A stretch of DNA of 64,000 bases, taken from contig NZ_JAHSPF010000004.1 of the NCBI RefSeq assembly GCF_019132875.1, positions 124,001 to 188,000 of the forward strand, written 5' to 3'. Origin of the DNA: Erwinia phyllosphaerae (GTDB taxonomy: Bacteria > Pseudomonadota > Gammaproteobacteria > Enterobacterales > Enterobacteriaceae). Below the pieces are notes generated by a model. The model searched no databases and had not been told where the DNA came from. It worked only from the letters and a program-made list of their open reading frames with translations. A program made the position numbers and the translations under genes. Below are positions 1 to 8,530 of the stretch, piece after piece (positions within the stretch are counted from its first letter, which is position 1; the number at the start of each line of letters is the position of its first letter).

Positions 1-152
1 GTGAACCAGCCGTCTTCATCCCGGGTCATCTCGCGATCGTGGCCAGCGAGCCGTAGCTTTACGCTTTGTTGTCCCGTTGCCCATAAACGAAAACGGACCG
101 TGTCGGCGGCCACGTACTCCGCGCCCCAGGTTTTGCTAAATGTTGATCCCAT
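1..152 (-). CDS. treZ: TreZ, malto-oligosyltrehalose trehalohydrolase (N-terminal fragment)
   Basis: This is the first 50 codons of a gene that runs off the left edge on the minus strand. The start ATG is at 152, seven bases after a GAGG ribosome site. It overlaps an out-of-frame ATG at 157 that I rejected. The peptide opens MGSTFSKTWGAEYV and continues through VRFRLWATGQQSVKLRL and a DGWF motif. This is the N-terminal early-set (CBM48-like) domain typical of TreZ, which releases trehalose from maltooligosyl trehalose. The catalytic barrel lies outside the window. GlgB/GlgX enzymes share this domain type, so the exact member is inferred from the wording of the first 50 residues. Confidence 0.75.
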   Translation of the reverse strand, partial: MGSTFSKTWGAEYVAADTVRFRLWATGQQSVKLRLAGHDREMTRDEDGWF

Positions 153-362
153 TCCATAGCCTCGTTTATCACAGCGTGAGGCACCGCGCGGCCTTTCCGG
201 CGATGCAAGCTTTTGATGAAATCATAGACTATTGCGCGGGGAGCGTTGCCTCTGTGGGGCAACGCACTGAAGCTTGATGCTAATCAACCTGTTTCCACCT
301 GAGTCGAATAATATCAAACGTCCTTTTTTATATTTAAGCGACACACGCAGCGGGAAATAAAT

Positions 363-986
363 TTGAAAAAGAATTCTTATACATTAAAGCATAATAAAAC
401 GCCGGATGACATTAAGAAACATAAAGCATTACGCGGTTTGCGATGCTATGTTTCTTCATATTTCCACCATAAGCACAGGATACACCCTGACAGTAATACC
501 TGTGAGCGCATTACGGAGGTGATAAATAAAATGTCTTCATCAGGAAAAAACGTCGCCCTGTTAAGTTATTGTAAAGCAAGGCATAGTGCAATAATATTTT
601 GCGAGAGAGATACCTGGAGTATTGTTTCGGCATATGGCGATGGGGTGGTATATTATGGTGATTTATGCCATGAACAGCTGGTGGATATAATATACAGGGA
701 ATCGACCGGCTGGAAAGACACAATAAAAATGTCAAATGTGGTTTATATCGGCGGTCTGAATATTATCAGCATGGAACAATATATTAATGAATTTGCATCG
801 GTAAATAAATTTAAGATTTTCACTAATAATTGCTCACGATTTGCCGCGAATGTTTTGATTGCAGGAAGCGGTCAGCAAAAAGGTTTTTTTACACATGACA
901 GACCCTGCCAGATGCCTGCAAATACCTTAGAGTTAGCAAAGGAAATAGACCGCTTCTTACAAAAAAGAAGGGGCATCGTCCGCTAA
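363..986 (+). CDS. AT-rich orphan, possible permuted papain-like (NlpC/P60-type) Cys-His protein
   Basis: A 207-residue protein I do not recognise by name. The start is a TTG at 363 behind a weak GCGGGA site; the frame is open back to 312 with no better start. Base composition is clearly more AT-rich than its neighbours, and codon use is unlike the rest of the window. A histidine in KARHSAIIF (H74) precedes a cysteine in TNNCSRFAANVL (C157). That order and spacing resemble circularly permuted NlpC/P60 or LRAT-like folds, where His comes before an N-C motif starting a helix. No signal peptide or membrane segment is visible. It stands alone between divergent treZ and the ygbI-like regulator. 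Possible roles are a cysteine peptidase, amidase or acyltransferase, perhaps an effector, but this is inference. Confidence 0.6.
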   Translation: MKKNSYTLKHNKTPDDIKKHKALRGLRCYVSSYFHHKHRIHPDSNTCERITEVINKMSSSGKNVALLSYCKARHSAIIFCERDTWSIVSAYGDGVVYYGDLCHEQLVDIIYRESTGWKDTIKMSNVVYIGGLNIISMEQYINEFASVNKFKIFTNNCSRFAANVLIAGSGQQKGFFTHDRPCQMPANTLELAKEIDRFLQKRRGIVR

Positions 987-1027
987 GAGAGTAAACCGCT
1001 TCTTTTGAGGGGTGCCGGGGCGGCCCT

Positions 1028-1789
1028 TCAGGGCGCAAGGACCAGCGTCCAGCTTCCATCGCCCAGCGCTTCCTGGGCCGCCTTACCAAGCTGGGTATCG
1101 GTGATAATGCTGTCAAAGCAGCTCAGCGGCAGCGCCAGAAAGGTAGCAATTTTATTGAATTTGGAGCTGTCACTAAGCAGCACGCGTTTGCTGCTTACCT
1201 CACAGACTGTTTGTTTCACCGTCACTTTATCTTCGTCCGGTGTAAAAAGCCCGCGCGGCCCCCAGCAGGAGGCGGAGATAAAGGCGATGTCGATCGCCAG
1301 ATTGCGCAGGCTGCGTGCGGCATTTTCACCTACGCAGGAGCGATTCTCACGGCAGACTGTACCGCCGGTATGAATAATTCGGCAACCGCTGGATTCCATC
1401 AGTAAATTAGCCACCATAAAGTCATTGGTCACTACCAGCAGATCCTCTCTGTCAACCAGCTCACGCGCCAGCGCCAGCGTCGTTGTTCCTGCATCAATAT
1501 AGATACAGCTGTTGCGCGGGATCTGCTGTGCGGCATAACGGCCAATCGCATTCTTTTCCGCATTGTACAGGGCAGTTTTGGTCAGATGCGAAGGTTCCGA
1601 TGCCAGCCTTTCAGCAGAGCGTACGCCCCCTGAGACGGAAAGAAGCGCGCCTTGTTCTTCCAGTTTCTGTACATCACGGCGAATGGTCATATGGGAAACG
1701 CCGAGCCGTTCCGTCAGTTCACTAAAGCTCACTACGCCGCGCTCGGCAACCAGCGCCAGGATCTGTTGATGTCGTTCGACCGGGATCAC
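1028..1789 (-). CDS. ygbI: DeoR-family repressor of the tetronate operon (YgbI-like)
   Basis: A 253-residue DeoR-family regulator. I start it at the GTG at 1789, which has AGGAG five bases upstream. Longer frames back to 2011 read into the divergent promoter region and look unlike the family. The N-terminal winged helix-turn-helix (about residues 4-56) contains SHMTIRRDVQKLEEQG, the usual DeoR recognition helix. The C-terminal sugar-phosphate sensor domain has the DAGTTT motif at 99-104, which normally binds a phosphorylated ligand. It is divergent from the four tetronate genes and permease, so it most likely represses them until a phosphorylated four-carbon acid intermediate accumulates. In E. 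coli the same place is held by YgbI. Confidence 0.88.
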   Translation of the reverse strand: MIPVERHQQILALVAERGVVSFSELTERLGVSHMTIRRDVQKLEEQGALLSVSGGVRSAERLASEPSHLTKTALYNAEKNAIGRYAAQQIPRNSCIYIDAGTTTLALARELVDREDLLVVTNDFMVANLLMESSGCRIIHTGGTVCRENRSCVGENAARSLRNLAIDIAFISASCWGPRGLFTPDEDKVTVKQTVCEVSSKRVLLSDSSKFNKIATFLALPLSCFDSIITDTQLGKAAQEALGDGSWTLVLAP

Positions 1790-1913
1790 AATCACTCCTG
1801 TGAAATTTATCAATTTTTCACATTGTAATGGAAATGCAGCAGCAGGCGAATAAAAAAAAGCGTGCGTAGCGTGGCGAAACGCGTGCCGTTTCAGGACTGG
1901 TGAGGATGTGAAA

Positions 1914-2005
1914 ATTTGTTCGCTATCACACGCAGAATCATTTTTGTGATGCGTGGCACATTTATTCAGCAGCCAGGCTGGCAAGATTAACAACATCGAA
2001 CAAAT
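1914..2005. promoter_or_regulatory. Inverted ATTTGTTCG / CGAACAAAT arms, likely DeoR-type operator
   Basis: Two perfect 9-base inverted arms, ATTTGTTCG at 1914-1922 and CGAACAAAT at 1997-2005, bracket the region between the DeoR gene and ltnD. TTCG/CGAA half-sites of this kind are typical of DeoR-family operators such as GlpR. The distal arm lies about 30 bases before the ltnD start, suited to repression. The wide spacing suggests two separate sites or looping. Confidence 0.45.
1942..1963 (+). promoter_or_regulatory. CRP (cAMP receptor protein) binding site
   Basis: TGTGA at 1945-1949, six bases, then GCACA at 1956-1960, with flanking T-runs. This fits the TGTGA-N6-TCACA consensus with one mismatch. 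It lies about 80 bases upstream of ltnD, a usual activating position, and implies catabolite control of tetronate use. Confidence 0.6.
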
Positions 2006-2034
2006 AATCACTTAATTTAACACCGGAGGCCAGC

Positions 2035-2940
2035 GTGCCACTTTCAAACGTTTGTGTGATTGGTTTAGGTTCTATGGGTATGGGCGCGGCGACGTCGTGC
2101 ATTCGTGCAGGTCTGAATACCTGGGGAGTGGATCTCAATCCCGCCGCGCTGGAAACGCTGCGTCAGGCTGGCGCACGTGATGCGCAGACGTCTGCCGACA
2201 GCTTTGTCGGTAACCTTGAAGCCGTGCTGCTGCTGGTGGTGAATGCCGCTCAGGTGAACGCAATCCTGTTCGGCGATAACGGCCTGGCCGCGAAACTGAA
2301 GCCGGGCACGGTAGTGATGGTGTCTTCAACTATCTCCGCCCGGGATGCGCAGCAGATTGAGCAGAAATTAGCGCAGCACCAGCTGCTGATGCTGGACGCG
2401 CCAGTTTCCGGCGGTGCGGCAAAAGCGGCTACCGGTGATATGACGGTCATGGCCTCCGGCAGCGACGCCGCATTTGAACGTTTACAGCCGGTGCTGGATG
2501 CGGTTGCCGCCAAAGTCTATCGCGTAGGTAGCGAAATCGGGTTAGGTTCTACCGTAAAAATTATTCATCAGCTGCTGGCCGGCGTGCATATCGCAGTGGG
2601 CGCAGAAGCGATGGCGCTGGCGGCCCGTGCCGGTATCCCGCTGGAGACGATGTATGACGTTGTCACCAACGCGGCAGGCAATTCATGGATGTTTGAAAAC
2701 CGCATGCGGCACGTTGTGGATGGTGACTACAGTCCAAAATCTGCCGTCGATATTTTTGTTAAAGACCTCAACCTGGTCAGCGAAACGGCAAAATCACTGC
2801 ATTTCCCGCTGCCGCTGGCTTCAACCGCGCTGAATATGTTTACCGAAGCCAGCAACGCAGGCTATGGCCGGGAAGACGATAGCGCAGTGATCAAAATTTT
2901 TAGCGGTATCACGCTGCCGGAAGGCAAGGAGCAAGCATGA
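2035..2940 (+). CDS. ltnD: L-threonate / D-erythronate 2-dehydrogenase
   Basis: A 301-residue NAD-dependent beta-hydroxyacid dehydrogenase that oxidises four-carbon sugar acids to 2-oxo-tetronates, the first step of the pathway. The GTG start at 2035 follows a CCGGAGGCC ribosome site. The Rossmann motif GLGSMGMG is at 10-17, the substrate loop DAPVSGGAAK at 121-130 and the catalytic lysine at K175 within STVKIIHQ; length matches YgbJ/LtnD. It is first in a tight operon, with its stop overlapping the kinase start by four bases. Control is probably by the divergent DeoR regulator and CRP. The exact stereoisomer used is not readable from sequence. Confidence 0.9.
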   Translation: MPLSNVCVIGLGSMGMGAATSCIRAGLNTWGVDLNPAALETLRQAGARDAQTSADSFVGNLEAVLLLVVNAAQVNAILFGDNGLAAKLKPGTVVMVSSTISARDAQQIEQKLAQHQLLMLDAPVSGGAAKAATGDMTVMASGSDAAFERLQPVLDAVAAKVYRVGSEIGLGSTVKIIHQLLAGVHIAVGAEAMALAARAGIPLETMYDVVTNAAGNSWMFENRMRHVVDGDYSPKSAVDIFVKDLNLVSETAKSLHFPLPLASTALNMFTEASNAGYGREDDSAVIKIFSGITLPEGKEQA

Positions 2941-4193
2941 CGCGTTTAGGTGTTATCGCCGACGACTTCACCGGCGCGACCGATATCGCCAGTTTTCTGG
3001 TGCAAAACGGGCTGGCGACTATTCAGTTCAACGGCGTGCCTCAGCAGCAGGAGACGCCGGGCGCGCAGGCAATCGTGGTCAGCCTGAAATCCCGCTCCTG
3101 TCCGGTGGATCAGGCCATCGACCTGTCGCTGGCCGCGCTGCGCTGGCTACAGGAGCAGGGCTGCGATCGTTTTTACTTTAAATATTGCTCAACCTTTGAC
3201 AGTACGGAACAGGGCAATATCGGCCCGGTAACCGACGCGCTGCTGGCTGAGCTTGGCGAAACGCAAACGGTTATTTGTCCGGCGCTGCCGGTAAACGGCC
3301 GAACCGTTTATCTGGGCCATCTGTTTGTCGGCGAGCAGCTGCTGTCAGATTCCGGTATGCGTCACCATCCTGTTACGCCGATGACGGACAGCAACCTGCT
3401 GCGTCTGATGGAGCGACAATCGCAGGGGAAAGCGGGCCTGATTGCCGCTTCGGTACAGGATCAAGGCGCGGAGGCTATCCGTACAAAACTGAATGAGCTT
3501 GCCAGTCAGGGTGTGAATTACGTGGTGCTGGATGCGCTTAACGAGCAGCATTTACTCATCCAGGGCGAAGCGCTGCGCGATATGCGTCTGGTGACCGGCG
3601 GTTCCGGGCTGGCGACAGGACTGGCGCGGCAGTGGTCAACATCCGCTACGCAAGAAGATGCCGAAACAAAAGGGCGGCCGCGTGGCGATCGCGCAATCAT
3701 TATCTCCGGTTCCTGTTCGCAAATGACTAACCGGCAGGTTAACGCTTATCGCCAGCTGGCACCATCTTGTGAAGTGGAAGTGACGCGCTGTCTGGAGAAT
3801 GTGCAGGCGTATGCAGGGCAGCTATGCGACTGGGTGGCTGATAACAGCGACCAGCCGCTGGCCCCGCTGCTTTATGCCACTGCCGACGCGCAACAGTTAC
3901 AGGCTATTCAGCAGAAATATGGCGCACAGCGTAGTAGCGCAGCGGTGGAAGAGTTGTTCGCGCTGGTTACTCGTGAACTTAAAGCGCGTGGCTGGCAGCG
4001 CTTTATCGTAGCGGGCGGCGAAACGTCCGGCGTGGTGGCGCAAAGCCTTGAGGTAACCGCTTTTCATATTGGGCCGACCATTTCGCCCGGCGTTCCGTGG
4101 GTGCGCGATATCCACCAGCCGTTATCGCTGGCGCTGAAGTCAGGCAACTTCGGTGACGAACAGTTCTTTCGCCGTGCACAGGAGTTTTCATGA
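2937..4193 (+). CDS. otnK: 3-oxo-tetronate 4-kinase
   Basis: A 418-residue four-carbon acid sugar kinase (formerly DUF1537), which phosphorylates 3-oxo-tetronate at C4 with ATP. The N-terminal domain opens with VIADDFTGATD at about 6-16, the hallmark of the family's substrate-binding lobe. The C-terminal nucleotide lobe carries the GGETSGVV motif near residue 360. The start ATG overlaps the ltnD stop (ATGA), and its own stop overlaps the next start, so translation is coupled across the operon. It corresponds to E. coli YgbK and is full length. Confidence 0.92.
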   Translation: MTRLGVIADDFTGATDIASFLVQNGLATIQFNGVPQQQETPGAQAIVVSLKSRSCPVDQAIDLSLAALRWLQEQGCDRFYFKYCSTFDSTEQGNIGPVTDALLAELGETQTVICPALPVNGRTVYLGHLFVGEQLLSDSGMRHHPVTPMTDSNLLRLMERQSQGKAGLIAASVQDQGAEAIRTKLNELASQGVNYVVLDALNEQHLLIQGEALRDMRLVTGGSGLATGLARQWSTSATQEDAETKGRPRGDRAIIISGSCSQMTNRQVNAYRQLAPSCEVEVTRCLENVQAYAGQLCDWVADNSDQPLAPLLYATADAQQLQAIQQKYGAQRSSAAVEELFALVTRELKARGWQRFIVAGGETSGVVAQSLEVTAFHIGPTISPGVPWVRDIHQPLSLALKSGNFGDEQFFRRAQEFS

Positions 4194-4819
4194 TGACTGA
4201 ACAGCAAGCACGGCAGGAGATGGTAAAGCTGGGCGCTTCATTTTTTACACGCGGCTATGCAACCGGCTCGGCGGGTAACCTTTCCCTGCTGCTAGAAGAC
4301 GGCAATCTGTTGGCCACGCCTACCGGCTCTTGTCTGGGCGAACTGGATGGTGACCGTCTGTCGAAAGTGACGCCGGAAGGCGAATGGCTTTCCGGTGATA
4401 AACCTTCTAAAGAGATCGCTTTTCATCGCGCGCTCTATCTAAACGATCCTGAGTGTAAAGCGGTAGTCCATCTGCACAGCCACTACCTTACCGCGCTTTC
4501 CTGTCTGCAAGGGCTGGATACGCAGAACTGCATTCGTCCCTTCACGCCTTACGTGGTGATGCGCGTCGGTGATGTACCTGTGGTGCCTTATTACAAACCT
4601 GGCGATATGCGCCTGGCGGAAGATCTGGCTAAGCTGGCCGGTCGCTATCGCGGCTTTTTGCTGGCTAACCACGGCTCGGTCGTCGTCGGGAAATCACTGC
4701 GGGAAGCGGCCGATAACACGGAAGAGCTGGAAGAAACGGCTCGTCTGATTTTTACGCTTGGCGATCGCTCCATTCGTTACCTCAGCGATGCCGAAGTTAC
4801 AGAATTAAGGAGTCGATAA
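4190..4819 (+). CDS. otnC: 3-oxo-tetronate 4-phosphate decarboxylase
   Basis: A 209-residue class II aldolase/AraD-family zinc enzyme that decarboxylates 3-oxo-tetronate 4-phosphate to dihydroxyacetone phosphate. Visible features are GSAGNLS near residue 26, the acidic KEIAFH at 74-79, the zinc-binding HLHSH at 94-98, and a third histidine in [11 protein letters not shown]. Start is the first ATG of ATGATG, overlapping the kinase stop; the second ATG at 4193 is equally possible. Stop and next start overlap by one base (TAATG). It matches YgbL/OtnC in length. Confidence 0.92.
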   Translation: MMTEQQARQEMVKLGASFFTRGYATGSAGNLSLLLEDGNLLATPTGSCLGELDGDRLSKVTPEGEWLSGDKPSKEIAFHRALYLNDPECKAVVHLHSHYLTALSCLQGLDTQNCIRPFTPYVVMRVGDVPVVPYYKPGDMRLAEDLAKLAGRYRGFLLANHGSVVVGKSLREAADNTEELEETARLIFTLGDRSIRYLSDAEVTELRSR

Positions 4820-5604
4820 TGCCGAAGTTTGCCGCAAATTTGTCTACCCAGTTTAACGAAGTGCCTTTTCTGGAGCGCTTTGCCGCTGCGGCTAGCGCCG
4901 GTTTTACAGCGGTAGAGTTTCTGTTTCCTTATGACTATCCCGCGGCGCAGCTGAAACAACTGCTGGATGATAATCAGCTTAAGCTGGTGCTGTTTAATAC
5001 GGCGGCGCGTAACGTTCAGGCCGGTGAGTGGGGCGTTAGCGCCATTCCGGGCCGTGAAGCGGATGCACGGGCAGATATTGACAGCGCGCTGGAATACGCG
5101 CTGGCGCTGAACGTGCCGCAGGTCCATATCATGGCCGGTGTGGTACAGGAAGGGATGGATCGTCAGGCCTGCGTGGATACTTTTATCAGCAATATTCACT
5201 ATGCAGCAGATCGTTTTGCACCGCACGGCATCAATATCTTGCTGGAGGCGCTTGGCCCGAAGATCAAACCAAACTACCTCTATGCCAGTCAGCATCAGAC
5301 GCTGGAGATGATGCAGCAAATCGATCGGCCAAACGTCTTTACGCAGCTCGATCTTTTTCACGCGCAGCTGGTTGACGGCAACCTTAGTCAGCTAATCCGC
5401 GACAATGTCGGTCGCTATCGTCATGTGCAGATTGCCTCTGCGCCAGACCGACACGAACCTGATGAAGGCGAAATCAACTATCCATGGTTATTTAACCTGC
5501 TGGACGAAGTGGGCTACGACGGCTGGATCGGCTGCGAATATATTCCGCGCAACGGTACGCTGGAAGGCCTTGGCTGGTTTAAACCCTGGGCTAAACACGC
5601 CTGA
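4819..5604 (+). CDS. otnI: 2-oxo-tetronate isomerase
   Basis: A 261-residue hydroxypyruvate isomerase-like TIM barrel that interconverts 2-oxo- and 3-oxo-tetronate, feeding the LtnD product to the OtnK kinase. It opens with [18 protein letters not shown], typical of the Hyi/OtnI family. LLEALGPK and QLDLFHAQ carry the metal-binding Glu and Asp/His residues, and a C-terminal GCEYIPR motif completes the site. The start ATG overlaps the otnC stop by one base. It corresponds to E. coli YgbM. Hydroxypyruvate isomerase activity is a possible alternative, but the operon makes OtnI the better call. Confidence 0.9.
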   Translation: MPKFAANLSTQFNEVPFLERFAAAASAGFTAVEFLFPYDYPAAQLKQLLDDNQLKLVLFNTAARNVQAGEWGVSAIPGREADARADIDSALEYALALNVPQVHIMAGVVQEGMDRQACVDTFISNIHYAADRFAPHGINILLEALGPKIKPNYLYASQHQTLEMMQQIDRPNVFTQLDLFHAQLVDGNLSQLIRDNVGRYRHVQIASAPDRHEPDEGEINYPWLFNLLDEVGYDGWIGCEYIPRNGTLEGLGWFKPWAKHA

Positions 5605-5612
5605 TCCTGTTT

Positions 5613-5630
5613 CCGGTGCTGTGGCACCGG
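5613..5630 (+). terminator. Intercistronic hairpin between otnI and the permease
   Basis: A CCGGTGC / GCACCGG seven-base stem with a four-base loop in the 76-base gap before the permease. There is no real T-run, so it more likely lowers read-through or protects the mRNA end than stops transcription fully. Confidence 0.4.
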
Positions 5631-5680
5631 CTTTACCTGCACCCTCCCGATAAAAAGATAAAAACTATCCGAGGCTTACT

Positions 5681-7036
5681 ATGTCCACCGCTTTGCTGTT
5701 AGCTATCGCGACCGCCAGCATTGTTATTTTGCTGCTGCTGGTTATTAAAGCCAAAGTCCATCCGTTTGTTGCGCTATTGATTGTCAGTCTGCTGGTCGCG
5801 GTGGCTACCGGTATTCCGTCCGAAAAAATCATGGAAGTGATTATGAGCGGGATGGGCAGCCTGCTTGGCCATATCGCCATTATTATCGTGCTGGGCGCTA
5901 TGCTGGGCGCGGTTATCGAAGCTTCCGGCGGCGCGGAGTCGCTGGCCCAGCGCTTCAGCAAAACGCTGGGCCTGAAGCGTACCGTTGCGGCGCTAACGAT
6001 GGCGGCGTTTATTCTCGGGATCCCGGTATTTTTTGAAGTCGGCTTTATTATCGTGATCCCGCTGATTTATGGTTTTACTAAAGTTGCCCGCGTTTCGCCG
6101 ATAAAGTTTGGCCTGCCGATGGCGGGCGTGATGTTAACGGTGCATGTGGCACTGCCTACTCATCCGGGGCCAGCGGCGGCGGCGGGCATTCTGCATAGCG
6201 ATATGGGCTGGCTGATGCTGCTGGGCCTGGTGATTTCCGTACCGGTCAGCGTGGTGGGCTACTATGTGGCGAAAGTAATGAATAAGCGTCGCTACCAGCT
6301 TTCGGTAGAGGTGCTGGAAAGCTTACAGATGGCGAAGCCGGAAGGCACAGAGAAGAAGAACGAACCTGCACCGCCGGGCGCGCTCACCATTTCCGGCCTG
6401 ATCATCGTACCTATTGCGTTAATCGTTCTGGGGACGCTGGCGCATTCGCTGCTGGCGGAAGAGAGCGTGCTGCGCAAAATCATGATGGTTATCGGCACGC
6501 CGCCAATTGCGTTACTGATTGCGCTTGGACTGGCCGCGTGGCTGCTGGGCGTACGTCGCGGCTGGAGCAAGGATAAGCTGGAAGATCTGACTGGCCGGGC
6601 GATCCCCGGCTCGGCAAGCGTGATTCTGGTAGCCGGAGCGGGCGGCGCGTTCGGTAAAGTGCTGGTGGAATCCGGCGTGGGTAAAGCTTTGGCAACCGCG
6701 CTGGAAACGCTCCATCTGCCGCTGGTTCCGGCCGCGTTTATTCTGTCGCTGGCGCTGCGTGCATCACAGGGTTCTGCTACCGTAGCGATTCTGACGACCA
6801 GCGGTTTACTTACTTCTGCTGTTGGCGGAGCAGGTGACATCCAGCGCGTGTTAGTTACGCTGGCTGCCTGTTTTGGCTCGTTAGGGCTGTCGCACGTTAA
6901 CGATGCAGGCTTTTGGGTAGTAACGCGCTATCTTGGCTTGTCGGTAGCCGACGGACTGAAAACCTGGACCGTGCTGACCACCATTATGGGCCTGACCGGC
7001 TTTGCGCTAATCTGGCTGATTTGGGCGCTGGTGTAA
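5681..7036 (+). CDS. ygbN: GntP-family permease, likely tetronate importer (YgbN-like)
   Basis: A 451-residue inner-membrane protein of the gluconate:H+ symporter (GntP) family with about a dozen hydrophobic segments. Characteristic stretches are HPFVALLIVSLLVAVATGIP near the N-terminus, GIPVFFEVGFII around residue 113 and a C-terminal SHVNDAGFWV. It is last in the tetronate operon, 76 bases after otnI, and is the obvious uptake system for L-threonate or D-erythronate. Its position matches E. coli YgbN. Substrate is inferred from context. Confidence 0.9.
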   Translation: MSTALLLAIATASIVILLLLVIKAKVHPFVALLIVSLLVAVATGIPSEKIMEVIMSGMGSLLGHIAIIIVLGAMLGAVIEASGGAESLAQRFSKTLGLKRTVAALTMAAFILGIPVFFEVGFIIVIPLIYGFTKVARVSPIKFGLPMAGVMLTVHVALPTHPGPAAAAGILHSDMGWLMLLGLVISVPVSVVGYYVAKVMNKRRYQLSVEVLESLQMAKPEGTEKKNEPAPPGALTISGLIIVPIALIVLGTLAHSLLAEESVLRKIMMVIGTPPIALLIALGLAAWLLGVRRGWSKDKLEDLTGRAIPGSASVILVAGAGGAFGKVLVESGVGKALATALETLHLPLVPAAFILSLALRASQGSATVAILTTSGLLTSAVGGAGDIQRVLVTLAACFGSLGLSHVNDAGFWVVTRYLGLSVADGLKTWTVLTTIMGLTGFALIWLIWALV

Positions 7037-7045
7037 GAGAGGGAT

Positions 7046-7083
7046 TCAGGCCAGCCGGAGCAGATACGGGCCGGCTGGCCTGA
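7046..7083. terminator. Strong hairpin between convergent operons
   Basis: A perfect 13-base stem, TCAGGCCAGCCGG at 7046-7058 with its complement at 7071-7083, and a 12-base loop. It lies ten bases after the permease stop and six before the stop of the minus-strand permease gene, so it probably serves both directions. Confidence 0.75.
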
Positions 7084-7088
7084 GGCGT

Positions 7089-7757
7089 TTAGCGACGGTG
7101 GGCCAGGCGACGAACCAGCCTATCGCCCGACTTTTGTACCAGAAACACCAGCAGCAGCAAAACAACAACCGTGGCTACCATAATTTGATTATCAAAACGC
7201 TGATAGCCATAGCGGATCGCCAAATCACCCAGCCCGCCGCCGCCAATAACGCCCGCCATGGCAGAAAAACCGATCAACATCACGATGGTCAACGTGACGC
7301 CAGCAAGCAGTGCTGGTAACGCTTCTGGCAACAGCACCCGGCTAATAATGTGCCAGCTGGTGCCGCCCATCGATACGACAGCCTCCACGCGACCGTTATC
7401 AACCTCTGCCAGTGCGCTTTCAACAATCCTGGCAAAGAAAGGAAAAGCACCAAGCGTCACCGGCACGATAGCGGCAGTGCTACCCAGCGTAGTGCCAACG
7501 AGCAAACGGGTGAAAGGGATGGCGATAATCAGTAACACCACGAAAGGTAACGCTCGTCCAATATTGACCAGCGCGTTTAACACACCAGAGACGGCACGGT
7601 TAGGAAAAAGCCCCTGCTGGCGGCAGACAAACAGCGCAACGCCAACAGGCAAACCAATTAATGTGGTAAACACCGCGGCTATTGACACCATATAAAGCGT
7701 CTCAAGCGTAGCGTTAACCATTAATTCCTGAAAGCTCGTCCATGCTACGCCACGCAT
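7089..7757 (-). CDS. MetI-like ABC transporter permease
   Basis: A 222-residue inner-membrane permease of the methionine-type (MetI) ABC importers. It has about five hydrophobic segments and the cytoplasmic EAA loop EAVVSMGGTSWHIISRVLLP, which contacts the ATPase. The C-terminal AGVIGGGGLGDLAIRYGYQRF is diagnostic of the family. It is the last gene of a minus-strand operon (binding protein, ATPase, permease) and overlaps the ATPase by 13 bases. E. coli MetI is 217 residues, so it is full length. Methionine is the default substrate, but the partner ATPase lacks the methionine sensor and a dioxygenase lies in the same operon, so the true substrate may differ. Confidence 0.88.
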   Translation of the reverse strand: MRGVAWTSFQELMVNATLETLYMVSIAAVFTTLIGLPVGVALFVCRQQGLFPNRAVSGVLNALVNIGRALPFVVLLIIAIPFTRLLVGTTLGSTAAIVPVTLGAFPFFARIVESALAEVDNGRVEAVVSMGGTSWHIISRVLLPEALPALLAGVTLTIVMLIGFSAMAGVIGGGGLGDLAIRYGYQRFDNQIMVATVVVLLLLVFLVQKSGDRLVRRLAHRR

Positions 7758-8530
7758 TTTGTCTGCCCCACGCTATATTTTTGCATAAAAATGCGCTCGG
7801 TCTCACCGTCCTCAATCAGCAGCTGTCGCAAGGATGAACGAGGGTTGGCCATAATGTTTGCCAGACTGCCGCTTTCAATCAGTTCCCCTTTATCCAATAG
7901 CGCTGCGCCGTGGCAGACTCTTTTTACCACGGCCATATCGTGCGTAATCACCACCACGGTGATAGCCAAATCCTGCTGCAGTTCGACCAGTAAATCCAGG
8001 ATAGCGAGGGTTGTTTCTGGATCAAGCGCACTGGTCGCTTCATCGCATAGCAAATAACGTGGTTCAGCGGCCAGCGCACGTGCAATACCCACACGTTGTT
8101 TTTGCCCGCCGGAAAGCTGTGAGGGCCAGGCGTTTGCTTTGTCGGCCAGTCCCACGCGTTCCAGCAATTGCACTACCCGCAGCCGACGCCGGGCGGCCGG
8201 GATACCGGCAATATCCAGCGACAGCTGAATATTCTCCGCAACCGTGCGCGAATGAAGCAGATTGAAATGCTGAAATATCATACCCATTTGCTGGCGCTGA
8301 CGGCGTAACTGGCCGGGTGCGAGCGCAGTGATATCCTGCCCATCAATCCAGATATGTCCTGAAGAAGGACGTTCCAGCAGATTCAGTGAACGCAGCAGCG
8401 TACTTTTCCCGGCACCGCTACGGCCAAGGATACCGAAGATTTCACCCTGAGGGATGGTCAGAGAAACGTTGTTCAGGGCGGGAGACGAAGCGCCCGGGTA
8501 ACTTTTAGTGAGCTTTTCAATTTTAATCAT
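7745..8530 (-). CDS. MetN-like ABC transporter ATPase lacking the NIL sensor domain
   Basis: A 261-residue ATPase with Walker A GRSGAGKST at 36-44, signature LSGGQKQR near 141 and Walker B YLLCDEATSALD. The sequence resembles MetN (for example MIFQHFNLLHSRTVAENI). E. coli MetN is about 343 residues because of a C-terminal NIL/ACT domain that binds methionine and inhibits transport. Here the protein stops about 30 residues after the core, so that domain is missing. It overlaps the binding-protein gene by eight bases and the permease gene by 13, so the three are co-translated. Confidence 0.88.
   Translation of the reverse strand: MIKIEKLTKSYPGASSPALNNVSLTIPQGEIFGILGRSGAGKSTLLRSLNLLERPSSGHIWIDGQDITALAPGQLRRQRQQMGMIFQHFNLLHSRTVAENIQLSLDIAGIPAARRRLRVVQLLERVGLADKANAWPSQLSGGQKQRVGIARALAAEPRYLLCDEATSALDPETTLAILDLLVELQQDLAITVVVITHDMAVVKRVCHGAALLDKGELIESGSLANIMANPRSSLRQLLIEDGETERIFMQKYSVGQTKCVA

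Noticed and set aside
1912..1930. TGTGA ... TCACA pair resembling a CRP site near 1906-1930
   Set aside because: The half-sites are 14 bases apart instead of six, so CRP could not bind both; the site at 1942-1963 fits better.
6292..6840. 182-codon minus-strand frame inside the ygbN-like permease
   Set aside because: It is an antisense shadow of a GC-rich membrane-protein gene, with low-complexity Ser/Ala/Pro content and no ribosome site.
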